Shown: positions 36,927 through 46,763, numbered from the stretch's first letter. The stretch is DNA of 64,000 nucleotides from Paenibacillus sp. OVF10 (GCA_022836915.1 CP094668.1:5146001-5210000), one strand, 5' to 3'. A program made the numbers and translations. Notes: generated by a model not told the origin, from the sequence alone.

Positions 36927-37202
36927 TTATTTTTTCATCATCATTTTCATTAACGATTCCATACTGCTCGGATTCAATCCGCTTTTCTTGACCGCACTCA
37001 CAATATCCTTAACCGTATCCTCAGATACCGGAACTTTCGCCATGGCGGATACTTGTTTGATCAATTGGCGCAACTGAGCTTCATTCTGAATCGTCGTTGG
37101 TTTCACCGTGCTTGCCAATTTCTTAACGGCACCTTCAGTTATCGTTTTACCCGTTTTCTTGTTGATTGCATTCAGTGCATCTTTGGAAATGTTGTTACCC
37201 AT
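36927..37202 (-). CDS. spoVIF: Stage VI sporulation protein F
   Basis: 91 residues from MGNNISKDALNAINKKTGKT, with GAGGAGGGG upstream. Small, basic, helical, ending in a Met/Lys-rich tail (MESLMKMMMKK). It matches the SpoVIF (YjcC) family that governs late coat-assembly gene expression with GerE in B. subtilis. It has its own strong terminator. The location next to gpsA differs from B. subtilis. Confidence 0.85.
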   Translation of the reverse strand: MGNNISKDALNAINKKTGKTITEGAVKKLASTVKPTTIQNEAQLRQLIKQVSAMAKVPVSEDTVKDIVSAVKKSGLNPSSMESLMKMMMKK

Positions 37203-37305
37203 TCGTCTCCCCTCCTCCGGCAATACTCATGTGTATAGTATGAGTCTGCTACAGAAAAGGTGAATAAGCTTCTTATTTCACAAGGTACGTTTAGGCTGAT
37301 TACAA

Positions 37306-38346
37306 TCAGGAATGCCACTGCTCCCAGGTTTCAAGCTTCATGACTTCCATTTCAGTCTTCGGGTCACGTCCCATCAAGGCTTCAACCGCATCACGCGGCT
37401 GTCTCTCCTGGAATAAAACGTGATATAACTGATCCGCAATTGGCATTTGCACACCGTATTTTTGTGAGATGAAATAGGCAGCTTGCGTAGTTCGAATGCC
37501 TTCTACCACCATGCCCATAGACTTCAGAACATCATCCAACTTCTGTCCCTGACCCAACATGGAACCTGCTCTCCAGTTCCGACTGTGCTGACTTGTAGCC
37601 GTTACAACCAGATCCCCGATGCCGGCAAGTCCCGAAAACGTTAGCGGATTTGCTCCCATCTCAACACCAATACGTGTGATCTCTGCCAGACCTCGTGTTA
37701 GCAAAGCGGCTTTGGCATTATCACCAAATTGAAGACCATCGGACATGCCTGCACCAAGAGCAATGATATTTTTGAATGCGCCTGCAAGCTCAACACCAAT
37801 CATGTCCCGATTCGTGTAAACCCGGAAATAGGCATTCATAAACAAAGCTTGGGCAGACTCGGCAGATGCCTTATCCAGTGAAGCTACAACCACTGTCGTT
37901 GGACAACGCTTCACCACTTCTTCCGCATGGCTTGGGCCAGAAAGAACAACCACACGTCCTTCTTCACATTCAAGCTCTTCTGAAATGACTGTGGACATCC
38001 GTTTGAGGCTTTCTGTCTCAAAACCTTTGGTTGCATGAATGACTAACATCTCAGGCTTGTAATAAGCCTTAAGCTGGTTCGTAACTGCACGCATGGCTGA
38101 TGAAGGCGCAACAATTAACACAGCTATAGCGCCTTCCACCGCAGCTTCCATATCAGTTGTTGCTTGGATCCGTGGTGAAAGCTCCGCATCCGGAAGATAG
38201 CGAGTATTGGTGTGCTTGTTATTGATTTCGTTAGCCTGGTCTTCACCACGTGTCCACATCATCACGTCCAACTGATTGGCGGCGAGTACACTGGCCAGAG
38301 CTGTCCCCCAGCTTCCAGCGACCAGAACAGCAACTTTTTTAGACAA
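37306..38346 (-). CDS. gpsA: Glycerol-3-phosphate dehydrogenase (NAD(P)+) GpsA
   Basis: 346 residues starting at TTG 38346 (TGGAGGGG 8 nt upstream), giving MSKKVAVLVAGSWGTALA. It makes sn-glycerol-3-phosphate for phospholipids. The catalytic Lys lies in VELAGAFKNIIALGAG and substrate contacts in GLAGIGDLVVT. The cofactor loop reads VAGSWG instead of the usual GAGSWG. The same frame stays open upstream into plsY, but that is caused by an apparent indel in plsY, not a true fusion. plsY and der lie upstream in the same operon. Confidence 0.95.
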   Translation of the reverse strand: MSKKVAVLVAGSWGTALASVLAANQLDVMMWTRGEDQANEINNKHTNTRYLPDAELSPRIQATTDMEAAVEGAIAVLIVAPSSAMRAVTNQLKAYYKPEMLVIHATKGFETESLKRMSTVISEELECEEGRVVVLSGPSHAEEVVKRCPTTVVVASLDKASAESAQALFMNAYFRVYTNRDMIGVELAGAFKNIIALGAGMSDGLQFGDNAKAALLTRGLAEITRIGVEMGANPLTFSGLAGIGDLVVTATSQHSRNWRAGSMLGQGQKLDDVLKSMGMVVEGIRTTQAAYFISQKYGVQMPIADQLYHVLFQERQPRDAVEALMGRDPKTEMEVMKLETWEQWHS

Positions 38347-38960
38347 CTCGTTTACCCCTCCAGGGTTTTTCGATCCCAATTTATTTTCCTGTCCTTTGGC
38401 GAGCTTCGCAATATTGGTACGATGTCTCCAGAACGCAAACAGACAAATAATCAGACTCCCCAGAAGATATTCATTGAATATCCGGGTAATACCAGGATAA
38501 AGATGGGTGTAAATGCTACAAAAATCAGAGACCCCAATGAAACATAGCGTGTCAATACAATAGACAGAATGGCGATCACCCCAGCACATAACGCAGGTAG
38601 GAAAGCAAGACTCACCAGAACACCAATGGCTGTGGCAATGCCTTTTCCTCCACGAAAATGGAAGTAAAGCGGCCAGTTATGTCCTGCAATGGCTGCTATA
38701 CCACTGAGTGCAGGAATCCAGGCAGATCCGTCACTCAGCCAGATTCCTATCCATACAGCTGCAACACCCTTAAGTACATCAAGTAACAGAACAGCAATTG
38801 CCGGTCCTTTACCCAAAATACGCAACGTATTGGTAGCTCCCGCGTTTCCGCTTCCGTGCTGACGAATATCGATCCCCCGTATCGCTTTGGCAAGGAGGAC
38901 ACTAAAGCTGATCGAACCGAGTAAATAACTCAGTACAATCGCTGCGATTTGTAAAATCAC
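38339..38960 (-). CDS. plsY: Glycerol-3-phosphate acyltransferase PlsY, frameshifted
   Basis: About 206 residues. Membrane acyltransferase that uses acyl-phosphate to acylate G3P, the product of the next gene gpsA. Motifs are SGNAGATNTLR near residue 38, HNWPLYFHFRGGKGIATAIG, and the C-terminal FAFWRHRTNIAKLAKGQENK. The frame breaks at a CCC run on the coding strand (GGG at plus 38484-38486); one more C gives LPRIFNEYLLG. A second missing base between about 38355 and 38375 must be assumed to reach a stop at 38339 that overlaps the gpsA start; the exact C-terminus is inferred. Confidence 0.85.
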
Positions 38961-38971
38961 ACACTTCTCCC

Positions 38972-40294
38972 CTAACTTTCGTCGGACTTCTTCCGAGTAA
39001 ATATGCGAATTGGTGTTCCTTCGAAATCAAACGCTGCACGGATTTTATTCTCCAGATAGCGCTCATATGAGAAGTGCATCAACTCAGGGTCGTTCACAAA
39101 AATAACCATGGTCGGCGGTTTAACTGCAACCTGAGTCACATAGTTAATTCTCATTCTCCGTCCTTTATCCGTTGGCGGAGGATTAATCGCAACCGCATCA
39201 GACACCACATCGTTAAGCAGATGTGTCTGCACACGTAACGAGTGTTGCTCTGCTACACGTTGCACAACCGGCAACAGTTTTTGTAAGCGTTGTTTTGTGA
39301 GGGCTGACAAGAATACGACCGGAGCATAAGTCATAAACAGGAAGTGATCCCGAATTTTTCTCTCAAACTCTTTCATCGTTTTGTCATGCTTCTCTACTAC
39401 GTCCCATTTGTTCACAACAAACAATGACGCTTTACCAGCTTCGAATGCATATCCTGCAATATGCTTGTCCTGTTCAATAATGCCTTCTTCACCATTAATG
39501 ACAATCAGAACAACATCTGCACGCTCAATCGCACGCATCGCACGCATTACACTGTATTTCTCAGTTGTTTCATATACTTTACCACGCTTACGCATACCTG
39601 CTGTATCAATCAGCACGTAACGTTGGCCGTCTTTTTCAAAAGGTGTATCAATTGCATCCCGGGTCGTTCCAGCCACGTCACTTACAATGACACGCTCTTC
39701 TCCCAAAATCGCGTTCACCAGTGAAGATTTACCCACATTAGGACGTCCAATCAGAGCTACACGAATAACATCTTCATCGTAAGTCTCTTCCTCAAGTTCT
39801 GGCAACTTCTCCACAATTGCATCAAGCAAATCACCTACACCTGTACCGTGACTTCCGGATACGCCAATGGGATCACCGAAACCAAATCCATAAAACTCAT
39901 AAATGAGCTCACTTCGTCCGATATTATCCACTTTGTTAACGGCTACAACAATAGGCTTGCCTGAGCGGTAGAGCATCTCTGCTACCTCTTCATCCGATTG
40001 CGTAATACCTGCTTTTGCATCACACATGAATACAATAACATCCGCTTCTTCAATCGCGAGCTCTGCTTGCATCCGAATCGATTTTAAAATTACATCTTCA
40101 CCATCAATTTCGATACCACCTGTATCAATAATACTAAATGGTTTACCGTTCCATTCACCGATTCCGTATATGCGGTCACGGGTAATGCCCGGCTTGTCTT
40201 CCACAATGGCCAGTCTGTCGCCGATGATCCGATTGAAAATGGTGGATTTACCCACGTTCGGTCGTCCGACAATTGCCACAACGGGTCTTGCCAT
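38972..40294 (-). CDS. der: Ribosome-associated GTPase Der (EngA)
   Basis: 440 residues with two tandem Era-like GTPase domains: GRPNVGKSTIFNRI...DTGG...NKVD, then GRPNVGKSSLVNAI...DTAGMRKRGK...NKWD. A C-terminal KH-like domain includes PPTDKGRRMRINYVTQ. Essential for 50S ribosome assembly. The start is ATG 40294, with AGGAGG 10 nt upstream. It is followed after 11 nt by plsY, and preceded by rpsA with its own terminator. Confidence 0.97.
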   Translation of the reverse strand: MARPVVAIVGRPNVGKSTIFNRIIGDRLAIVEDKPGITRDRIYGIGEWNGKPFSIIDTGGIEIDGEDVILKSIRMQAELAIEEADVIVFMCDAKAGITQSDEEVAEMLYRSGKPIVVAVNKVDNIGRSELIYEFYGFGFGDPIGVSGSHGTGVGDLLDAIVEKLPELEEETYDEDVIRVALIGRPNVGKSSLVNAILGEERVIVSDVAGTTRDAIDTPFEKDGQRYVLIDTAGMRKRGKVYETTEKYSVMRAMRAIERADVVLIVINGEEGIIEQDKHIAGYAFEAGKASLFVVNKWDVVEKHDKTMKEFERKIRDHFLFMTYAPVVFLSALTKQRLQKLLPVVQRVAEQHSLRVQTHLLNDVVSDAVAINPPPTDKGRRMRINYVTQVAVKPPTMVIFVNDPELMHFSYERYLENKIRAAFDFEGTPIRIFTRKKSDES

Positions 40295-40384
40295 ACATTC
40301 CACTCCTCCTGTCCATACTTACGATACTCATCATAGCAAAAAAGATATGTCTTGGCTAACGTTTCATGCCAAATTACTCGCAAT

Positions 40385-40420
40385 AAAAACAATCGGCGAA
40401 CCCGCCTGGGGCTCGCCGAT
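40385..40420 (-). terminator. Terminator of rpsA
   Basis: ATCGGCGAGCCCC / GGGTTCGCCGAT stem followed by TGTTTTTATT on the minus strand. Confidence 0.85.
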
Positions 40421-40479
40421 CTTGCTTTTGTTATTCAGCAAAATATGCAGTATATAACTTAGAACCATGCATTGTTAAC

Positions 40480-41694
40480 TTATTTGAATTTGCTGAGTTT
40501 GTCACCAAACAGTTCGCCGAGCGTAGTGCTCATACCTTGATTGTTCAAGGAAACGTTTGGATTGTTGATTTCTTCACGCGGAGCGTTGTTTCTTGCAGGT
40601 CTTTCTGATTTTTGTGGTTGAGCTGGAGCTTCTTCTGTTTCTTTGATGCTCAAGCTTACACGTTGCTCAGAAGGGTTCATGTCCAAGATTTTAACTTGAA
40701 CTTCCTGTCCTTCTTTCAGCACTTCATGAGGAGTGCCGATGTGTTTGTGGGAGATTTGCGAGATATGCACAAGTCCCTCAACACCAGGAGCGATTTCAAC
40801 AAATGCACCGAAGTCAACCAGACGTTTTACAACACCTGTTACGATATCGCTGGAATTGAATTTTTCGCTTGCTGTTTCCCAAGGACCTGGTTGTACAGCT
40901 TTCATGCTCAGGCTGATTTTGCCTTTTTCAGGGTCAACTTTCAGCACTTTCACACTAACTTTATCACCTTCAGACAGTACGTCGGATGGTTTTTCAACGT
41001 GTGTCCAAGCCAGCTCGGATACGTGAACCAAACCGTCAACTCCGCCCACATCAACGAATGCACCGAATTGAGTCAAACGTTGTACTGTACCTTCGATCAC
41101 TTGACCTTCTTGCAAACCAGCCATTACTGTAGCTTTGTTTGCTTCGAATTCTTGCTCCAGTACGTCTTTTTGGGAAAGGATCACTTTGTTGTTCTCACGG
41201 TCGATCTCTTTCACTTTAACACGCAGTGTGCGTCCTTTGTAGTCGCTGAAGTCTTCAACGAAATGGCGTTCAACCATGGAAGCCGGGATAAATCCACGTA
41301 CGCCCACGTCTGCTACCAGACCGCCTTTAACAACATCACCTACAACAACTTCGAATACGTCTTGGTCTTCAAAATGCTTTTGCAATTGATCCCATGCGTT
41401 TTCGCTGTCGATTGCACGTTTGGACAGAACGAGTTTTTCTTTCTCGTCGTCGATGCTAAGAACTTTAGCTTCAACTTCTTGTCCAACTTCTACTGCGTCA
41501 GACGCGCTGTCAACATGTAATGAAGACAGTTCACGAATTGGAATGACACCGTCATATTTATATCCAATGCTCACATAGGCTTGGTTATCTTCCAATTTGA
41601 CGATGGTTCCTTTTACGGTATCTCCTTTTTTCAAGGAAACGAATTGATCCAACTCATCTTGGGTTGCTTCTTGATTTTTCATTTCTTCCGACAT
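40480..41694 (-). CDS. rpsA: 30S ribosomal protein S1 homolog
   Basis: 404 residues from MSEEMKNQEATQDELDQFVS, with AGGAGGG 8 nt upstream. Four S1 (OB-fold) RNA-binding repeats near residues 20-90, 105-170, 190-260 and 275-345 (for example GTVQRLTQFGAFVDVGGVDG and GVVKRLVDFGAFVEIAPGVEG). The C-terminal tail is disordered and Gln/Pro/Asn-rich. This is the short four-repeat form of Bacilli, located next to cmk and plsC as in B. subtilis (ypfD). Confidence 0.96.
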   Translation of the reverse strand: MSEEMKNQEATQDELDQFVSLKKGDTVKGTIVKLEDNQAYVSIGYKYDGVIPIRELSSLHVDSASDAVEVGQEVEAKVLSIDDEKEKLVLSKRAIDSENAWDQLQKHFEDQDVFEVVVGDVVKGGLVADVGVRGFIPASMVERHFVEDFSDYKGRTLRVKVKEIDRENNKVILSQKDVLEQEFEANKATVMAGLQEGQVIEGTVQRLTQFGAFVDVGGVDGLVHVSELAWTHVEKPSDVLSEGDKVSVKVLKVDPEKGKISLSMKAVQPGPWETASEKFNSSDIVTGVVKRLVDFGAFVEIAPGVEGLVHISQISHKHIGTPHEVLKEGQEVQVKILDMNPSEQRVSLSIKETEEAPAQPQKSERPARNNAPREEINNPNVSLNNQGMSTTLGELFGDKLSKFK

Positions 41695-41835
41695 GTCAAA
41701 TACCCTCCTCAATTCAAAAACCCCATTATATTCAAACCTGCCTGTAGCAGAGTTCAAAACACTTTCATCACTGAGTGCTTAAGCTTTAGTCTCCTCAAAA
41801 ATATGGAAACATGCACTCAGCTACCGACGAAGCCA

Positions 41836-42423
41836 TTACTTGCTTGGCACGCCCGTTTGCACCATTTCGTTAATCTTGGACATAATCTTTTCAGTCGCCT
41901 TCTCCAGAGCTTCTCCAGATGGGTCTTCCTTGAACTCGTCCAAACTTACTGGTGCTCCATATACAACTTTCATCTTACGAAAAACTTTGTAGTTACCGAT
42001 AATAGCAGTAGGAATAACTGTAGCGCCACTGCGGAGAGCAAAACTCGCTGCCCCTTTTTTGCCGATACCTCCATCATTGTGACGGCTTCCTGAGGGGAAG
42101 ATTCCAAGCACTTGACCATCACGCAAAATATTGAGTGAGGTTTTGATGGATTCCTTGCTGACACCTCCACGTTTAACGGGGAAAGCGCCCACGGCTTTAA
42201 TAATTCGGCCGAGTACCGGAATGTCAAACAATTCGCTTTTGGCCATAAAACGCACCTGACGGCGAATTTTGATACCAACGGTTGGAGGATCGAAGTTACT
42301 AATATGATTGGAACATAAAAGTACGCCGCCTTCTTTCGGAATATTCTCCCGTCCAACGGCCTCCAAGCGGAAAAGAATGGTATAAATGATCCGCAGTAAT
42401 GTGCTGCAAAATGTGTAAATCAT
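41836..42423 (-). CDS. plsC: 1-acyl-sn-glycerol-3-phosphate acyltransferase PlsC
   Basis: 195 residues from MIYTFCSTLLRIIYTILFRL, with AGAGGAG upstream. The catalytic motif NHISNFD (HX4D) lies near residue 40, then FPVKRGG and the FPSGSR motif near residue 105. It makes phosphatidic acid, the step after PlsY. The start overlaps the cmk end by 4 nt, so the two are translationally coupled. Confidence 0.93.
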   Translation of the reverse strand: MIYTFCSTLLRIIYTILFRLEAVGRENIPKEGGVLLCSNHISNFDPPTVGIKIRRQVRFMAKSELFDIPVLGRIIKAVGAFPVKRGGVSKESIKTSLNILRDGQVLGIFPSGSRHNDGGIGKKGAASFALRSGATVIPTAIIGNYKVFRKMKVVYGAPVSLDEFKEDPSGEALEKATEKIMSKINEMVQTGVPSK

Positions 42424-43124
42424 AGACCGATCTCTCCTCTGACCATTGTGCAATAAGATACGATTTTGTCAACCACTTCATGAATGTTCATCTCCGTTGT
42501 ATCAAGGACGATAGCATCCTCAGCACAACGCAATGGGGAAATTTCCCGATTCTCATCCAATCTGTCACGGGTGGCAATGTCTCGCTCCAGCTGTTGCAAC
42601 GTCAGTCCTTCAGAGGGGTCCAGTTCTTTGAAGCGGCGAAGTGCACGCTCTTCGACACTGGCAGTCATGAAGATTTTCACTTCCGCATCGGGCAATACTG
42701 TCGTTCCGATATCGCGTCCATCCATGACGACGCCCTTGCGCAAAGCCATTTGCCGCTGAGTATCCACTAATTGCGTACGCAGCCCCTCGATTTGCGCATA
42801 TCGGGACACGATTCCCGTCACTTCACGGGAGCGGATTTCCGAGGTTACTTCTTCCCCATTACAGAACACTTTCTGTCCGTCGGGATCCGGTTGTAAATCA
42901 ATGACCAGCTTTTGGGCTTCCTGAAGTACCTGTGTCACTTCTTCCGGCGCAATATCTTTCCGAAGCATGTGCAAGGTTACCGCACGGTACATTGCGCCTG
43001 TATCGACGTATACATACGCGAGCGCCTCTGCAACCAATCGGGCCACCGTGCTTTTCCCGGCACCGGCAGGTCCGTCAATTGCAACGTTCATTTTCCCGTT
43101 CTCTGATGTGTTCTGGCTTGCCAA
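42420..43124 (-). CDS. cmk: Cytidylate kinase
   Basis: 234 residues from TTG 43124 (AGGAGG 9 nt upstream; the internal ATG at 43091 lacks a site). The P-loop is AIDGPAGAGKSTVARLVAEA; other motifs are YVDTGAMYRAVTLHML, VVMDGRDIGTTVLPDA and RDRLDENREISPL. It phosphorylates CMP/dCMP. It is followed by plsC and rpsA as in B. subtilis. Confidence 0.95.
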   Translation of the reverse strand: MASQNTSENGKMNVAIDGPAGAGKSTVARLVAEALAYVYVDTGAMYRAVTLHMLRKDIAPEEVTQVLQEAQKLVIDLQPDPDGQKVFCNGEEVTSEIRSREVTGIVSRYAQIEGLRTQLVDTQRQMALRKGVVMDGRDIGTTVLPDAEVKIFMTASVEERALRRFKELDPSEGLTLQQLERDIATRDRLDENREISPLRCAEDAIVLDTTEMNIHEVVDKIVSYCTMVRGEIGL

Positions 43125-43157
43125 CGGGGCATTCCTCCTCAAACGATAAACCTCAAT

Positions 43158-43178
43158 AAAAAAACAGGCATTGCCTGC
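43158..43178 (-). terminator. Terminator between the DUF5359-like gene and cmk
   Basis: CAGGCAA-TGCCTG with a T7 tail on the minus strand. Separates the upstream gene from cmk. Confidence 0.8.
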
Positions 43179-43227
43179 ATCGTGAAAATTATACCACACT
43201 CTACACATGGATGCAAAAACAGACAAA

Positions 43228-43452
43228 TCAACGATGTTCGTAATCATTCATCGTTTGCACTTCAATTGGCGTTCCTTCCAGGCGGTCAATGGTGGTCAAA
43301 TTCTTTTTGAAGCCGGGTACCAACAGCAGCAATTGATATACCACAAGCAAGATTAGAAGGACTGTAATCAGAATCGTAACCTTTCGTTCCATTCGCCTGG
43401 AGAAAACATAATAAAGTCGTTCATATCTGCGGGTTGCATGACGATGATTCAT
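43228..43452 (-). CDS. Small membrane protein (DUF5359-like)
   Basis: 74 residues. A basic N-terminus (HRHATRRYERLYYVFSRRME), one membrane helix (VTILITVLLILLVVYQLLLLV) and a short acidic tail. It has the GGAGG ribosome site. It corresponds in position to B. subtilis ypfB between cmk and ypfA; function is unknown. Confidence 0.7.
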   Translation of the reverse strand: MNHRHATRRYERLYYVFSRRMERKVTILITVLLILLVVYQLLLLVPGFKKNLTTIDRLEGTPIEVQTMNDYEHR

Positions 43453-43515
43453 GGCAATGCCTCCGTTTTTTTCATTACGGTACCCGCAGTTCCTTCTTCT
43501 TATGCCACAACATTC

Positions 43516-44169
43516 CTATTTCGTACGATAGTCCAATTGTCGTTCGAAACAAAACTTGATAATTTTCTGGCGCTCCGAATCTGAAATCTGCACAAATTTC
43601 AGCATGCATAGCTGTCTGCCGGTTTCCAGGGTTTTGATCCGCACAACTTCAGCTTCAAAATTCACATGTTCAATGGTTGAATTCCGGTAGGGAACCAGCA
43701 ACCAGCATTTCAGTTTTTGACCTTCAGCTATTGAAAAACCTGTTTCGCCGTAGATGGACAATCCACCGCCACCAATATCTTCAGTCAATCCGACGGCACG
43801 GGTCAGATCTTCACTCTGGATGGCCAATTCGAGGTTTGCATGAACACGAAGAAAGCTGCGCCGTTGTATTTTGGATATATCGCTCGGAAGCGGTTTGCGG
43901 ATACGGACAAGACGGACCACATCTTCCTCAAATCCCGTGACATAGGTATTAAAATAATGCCGGACCCCATCCTCCGTAATATATGAAATGGACAATTCCT
44001 CTCCGAAAAAGAGCCTTTTCAGACGGCTGCTTCCTTGTTGCATCGGGACCTCAATCAGAAAACTGCTGTCATCCATATCTGCAATGCGTGATTTGTACTC
44101 TTTGTGTTCCTCTTTTTCATCTGCAGAAGCAATCTGGATGTATAAAATTTCATTTATTTTCGGAAACAA
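43516..44169 (-). CDS. motI: c-di-GMP-binding flagellar brake protein MotI/YpfA (PilZ domain)
   Basis: About 217 residues. An N-terminal YcgR-like beta domain (FLIEVPMQQGSSRLKRLFFG) precedes a PilZ domain, whose c-di-GMP motifs are QRRSFLRV (RxxxR) and DIGGGGLSIYG. In B. subtilis this protein binds the flagellar stator MotA and stops the motor. I place the start at TTG 44169 (GGCGGTGA upstream), giving MFPKINEILYIQIAS; a GTG at 44184 is the alternative. Confidence 0.88.
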   Translation of the reverse strand: MFPKINEILYIQIASADEKEEHKEYKSRIADMDDSSFLIEVPMQQGSSRLKRLFFGEELSISYITEDGVRHYFNTYVTGFEEDVVRLVRIRKPLPSDISKIQRRSFLRVHANLELAIQSEDLTRAVGLTEDIGGGGLSIYGETGFSIAEGQKLKCWLLVPYRNSTIEHVNFEAEVVRIKTLETGRQLCMLKFVQISDSERQKIIKFCFERQLDYRTK

Positions 44170-44248
44170 GCTGTTCACCGCCACTTTATGTATTTATCTT
44201 CGTATGTACAAGGACTATTATACCATGACCTTTCTCACATTGAACAAG

Positions 44249-44274
44249 AAAAAAACAGACCACATCGTGGTCTG
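44249..44274 (-). terminator. Terminator of ypeB
   Basis: CAGACCAC-GAT-GTGGTCTG with a T7 tail on the minus strand. Confidence 0.85.
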
Positions 44275-44317
44275 CCGCAGTTATTCGCTCAGCTTAAAAT
44301 TCAGATTATCCATCTTT

Positions 44318-45663
44318 TTATGAGGTTGCATTGACCGGTTTGATCTCTTCAACCGCTTCTTCCATCCCTGTATTTGCATTAATGTATATCCGGTAACGAG
44401 AACCGTTAATTTTCCTCCGAATTCATAACACAATACTTCTTTGCTGTAATCATTCTCAATCAAGGATTTGCGAACATAATTTTCTTCGAACTCCGAGTTA
44501 AGCTTTTTCCGCGCCTGTTGCTCCGTAAGAGTTGCTTTCGGAATTTTGCGCTTGTCATTATGTTCGTAGACAAAGTCACTCGCCTGGAAGCCGGTTACTT
44601 CACCTGTATCCAAACCTACACGAACTGACATTTTCTCAGGATAGATCAAAGTGTCTCCTTGCTTACGTACATAAGTAAGGTTACCCAGATTACCATATTC
44701 ATCATAGTTTACGGCCTTCATATCCTTATAACCTTTGTTCATTAGAAATTGATCTGCTTTAGCCATGGCATTCTGACGAGACACTTTTTTGGTTCCGATT
44801 GGACGCGTATCACTGTAAGAGATCAGCATTCCGCCATTACGGGTGAAATCCATCATCAGTTTGCCATTGTTGGCATGATCAATCGTGGCAGTGTAGGACT
44901 CCCAGTCTGTTCCTTTGCCGTTCTCCTGCACTTGGATTTTGCTACTATCCGCATTAGAAAATTTTGCAGCCTTGCTCTGGATCTGTTCTTTGGTCACCGG
45001 CAAACCGCCCAGTTTCTTGACTGATCGTTTGGCATAGATATTGGATACCGAAGGACCCCAATCAAGCTCCGGGTATTCCTGTACCTTTTTGTTCACCGTA
45101 CGAAAACCATCAACGATCGTGTTGTCCATGGTTTGCTCTTGCGTTGCCATGGCAGTTTCTGCATCCATCCAGCGCAATCGGTCCGTCAGGACTTTCTGCT
45201 GCACATCCTGCAGATTCTTGGTAATCTCGGATGAATTCTGATACAGCTTTTTCAGGTTGCCCATTTCCTTCTCACTTAGCGGTTCGTTTGTCAAGTCACG
45301 CATCGACGCCCGATAGGCAAAGTTGGAAATACGCGAGAGAAACTCCTCTGTCTCGTTAAATGGCAGCATGGTGAGTGGCAGTTGGTTGATCTCATTCTGC
45401 GCTTCACTGGTGAGTCGCCATACATTCATCAGACCTTTGCGATGCATCCCCTGTGATGTAGAGTGAACCGCCAAGGTGTTACCAATCTCCGAATGTAATT
45501 TGTCCATATGAAAAGATAAATCGTGAAAGGCACGCTGATATTGGTTCTCTGCCTTGATCAGAATTGCATTCTTCTCCTGATTCTCCTGATAGCCCCACAC
45601 GAGCGCACCGACCAGCAGAACCGCAAATATCGGAAACATAACTGAACTTAATCGTTTATACAT
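44318..45663 (-). CDS. ypeB: Germination protein YpeB, frameshifted near the end
   Basis: About 448 residues. N-terminal signal anchor (FPIFAVLLVGALVWGY), a helical extracellular domain, then three PepSY-like repeats (KEQIQSKAAKF, RQNAMAKADQFL, TEQQARKKLNSEF). It stabilises the spore-cortex lytic enzyme SleB during germination. The raw frame drifts after YEFGGK. One more A in an A4 run of the coding strand (plus 44412-44415) restores INGSRYRIYINANTGMEE and a stop at 44318. Unlike in Bacillus, no sleB precedes it; the upstream gene is a 56-residue zinc-ribbon-like protein. Confidence 0.9.
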
Positions 45664-45784
45664 CGGTAGAGTCTCCTTTCTTCTAAACCACTACCTCTAT
45701 TGTGGATCGAAGAAAGATCTCTTATGCATGCGATTTCCAGTCCTTACACAAGCAGGCTGCTAAAGTACTGCTTGGGTCCTCCTT

Positions 45785-45955
45785 TTAATTCAGCTGAATC
45801 CCAGTTGCCATGCCCTCTTCTTCAATTTCGAACTGGTCTCTGTTATCACAGAGGCACTGCTTGAATCCCGTCTCAATCCGGCCCCGCTCTTTCTTGCCTC
45901 GTAATGTAAATCGTTCACCGCATTGTTTGCATCTGATTTTAATTTTAATTCTCAT
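45785..45955 (-). CDS. Small zinc-ribbon-like protein, 56 residues
   Basis: Starts MRIKIKIRCKQCGERFTLRG with a GGAGA ribosome site. Cysteines are arranged CxxC...CLC (positions 9, 12, 34, 36), suggesting a small metal-binding ribbon; the C-terminus is acidic. I do not recognise a named family. It lies about 120 nt upstream of ypeB and could share its transcript. Confidence 0.65.
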   Translation of the reverse strand: MRIKIKIRCKQCGERFTLRGKKERGRIETGFKQCLCDNRDQFEIEEEGMATGIQLN

Positions 45956-46000
45956 CACAACGATCTCCGTTTCTGTTGGTCATTCCCCGGAGTTTATCCG

Positions 46001-46051
46001 TAAAAATAAAAACACACCGGAGCCATAGGCGCAATATGCGCTTTATGTCCA
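46001..46051 (-). terminator. Terminator of prsW
   Basis: Large stem ACACACTGG / CCGGTGTGT enclosing GCGCATATTGCGC, followed by a T5 tail on the minus strand. Confidence 0.75.
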
Positions 46052-46068
46052 CCAGTGTGTCCGTATTT

Positions 46069-46763
46069 TTATAATTTAACCTCTTCCTCCCGCTTCACAA
46101 AACGAAAAGGAGAACGGTTATTAGCTCGTGTGATTTTACCCATTGCCCCATACCACAGGCCCGCCATTAGCGGCGCTATAAACCACAACCAATGATTCAC
46201 CATGGTGTTCATGATGACATCGTACAATGCATGCCAGAAAAAGGTAACACCAGAGAAAGAACCAGATACCACCGCTTTTTCTTACCACCGATAAACTTGG
46301 CTTTACCCATATAATAACCCATGATTACCGCAAACATAGCGTGCCCTGAAACAGGGAGCAGTGCCCGAAGGAACATGGCTGAGACGGATGCATTCCCCGC
46401 AAAGGCATACAACACATTCTCAACAGTGGCAAATCCAAGTGAAACAGCGACTGCATATAAGATCCCGTCATACGGCTCATCAAATTCGGTGTGATTATAG
46501 ATGATATGATAAAGTACGAACCATTTAACGAATTCCTCCACACCACCTGAGATCAGAATGGCCTCAAGATAAGGATTATCCCCGAGCCACATCATCATGC
46601 CACGCTGAATAATCATCACAGGCAGTACCATCAGAATCCCCATGAGGAAAACCCGCAATACCATATGAAGTGGCTCATAATCATAACGGTCTTTCAGGTA
46701 AAAGTATGTTAACAAGGCGAGACCCGGAGCAACTGCTGCCGCTAAGACCGAAAACAAAAGCAC
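46069..46763 (-). CDS. prsW: PrsW family intramembrane protease, frameshifted
   Basis: About 231 residues, GTG start at 46763 with GGAGGG 7 nt upstream. Multi-span membrane protein with the glutamic-protease motifs GGVEEFVKW and SLGFATVENVLYAF and a His in PVSGHAMFAVIMGYYMG. In B. subtilis PrsW makes the first cut in the anti-sigma factor RsiW. The frame breaks after LVLPF at a T5 run (plus strand 46238-46242); one more T restores FWHALYDVIMNTM. An ECF sigma/anti-sigma pair elsewhere in the window (8 kb) could be a target, but that is speculation. Confidence 0.9.

Noticed and set aside
37306..38960. A fused PlsY-GpsA protein suggested by one continuous frame
   Set aside because: The PlsY part has a clear break at 38484, gpsA has its own ribosome site and TTG start, and a second lost base explains the missing PlsY stop.
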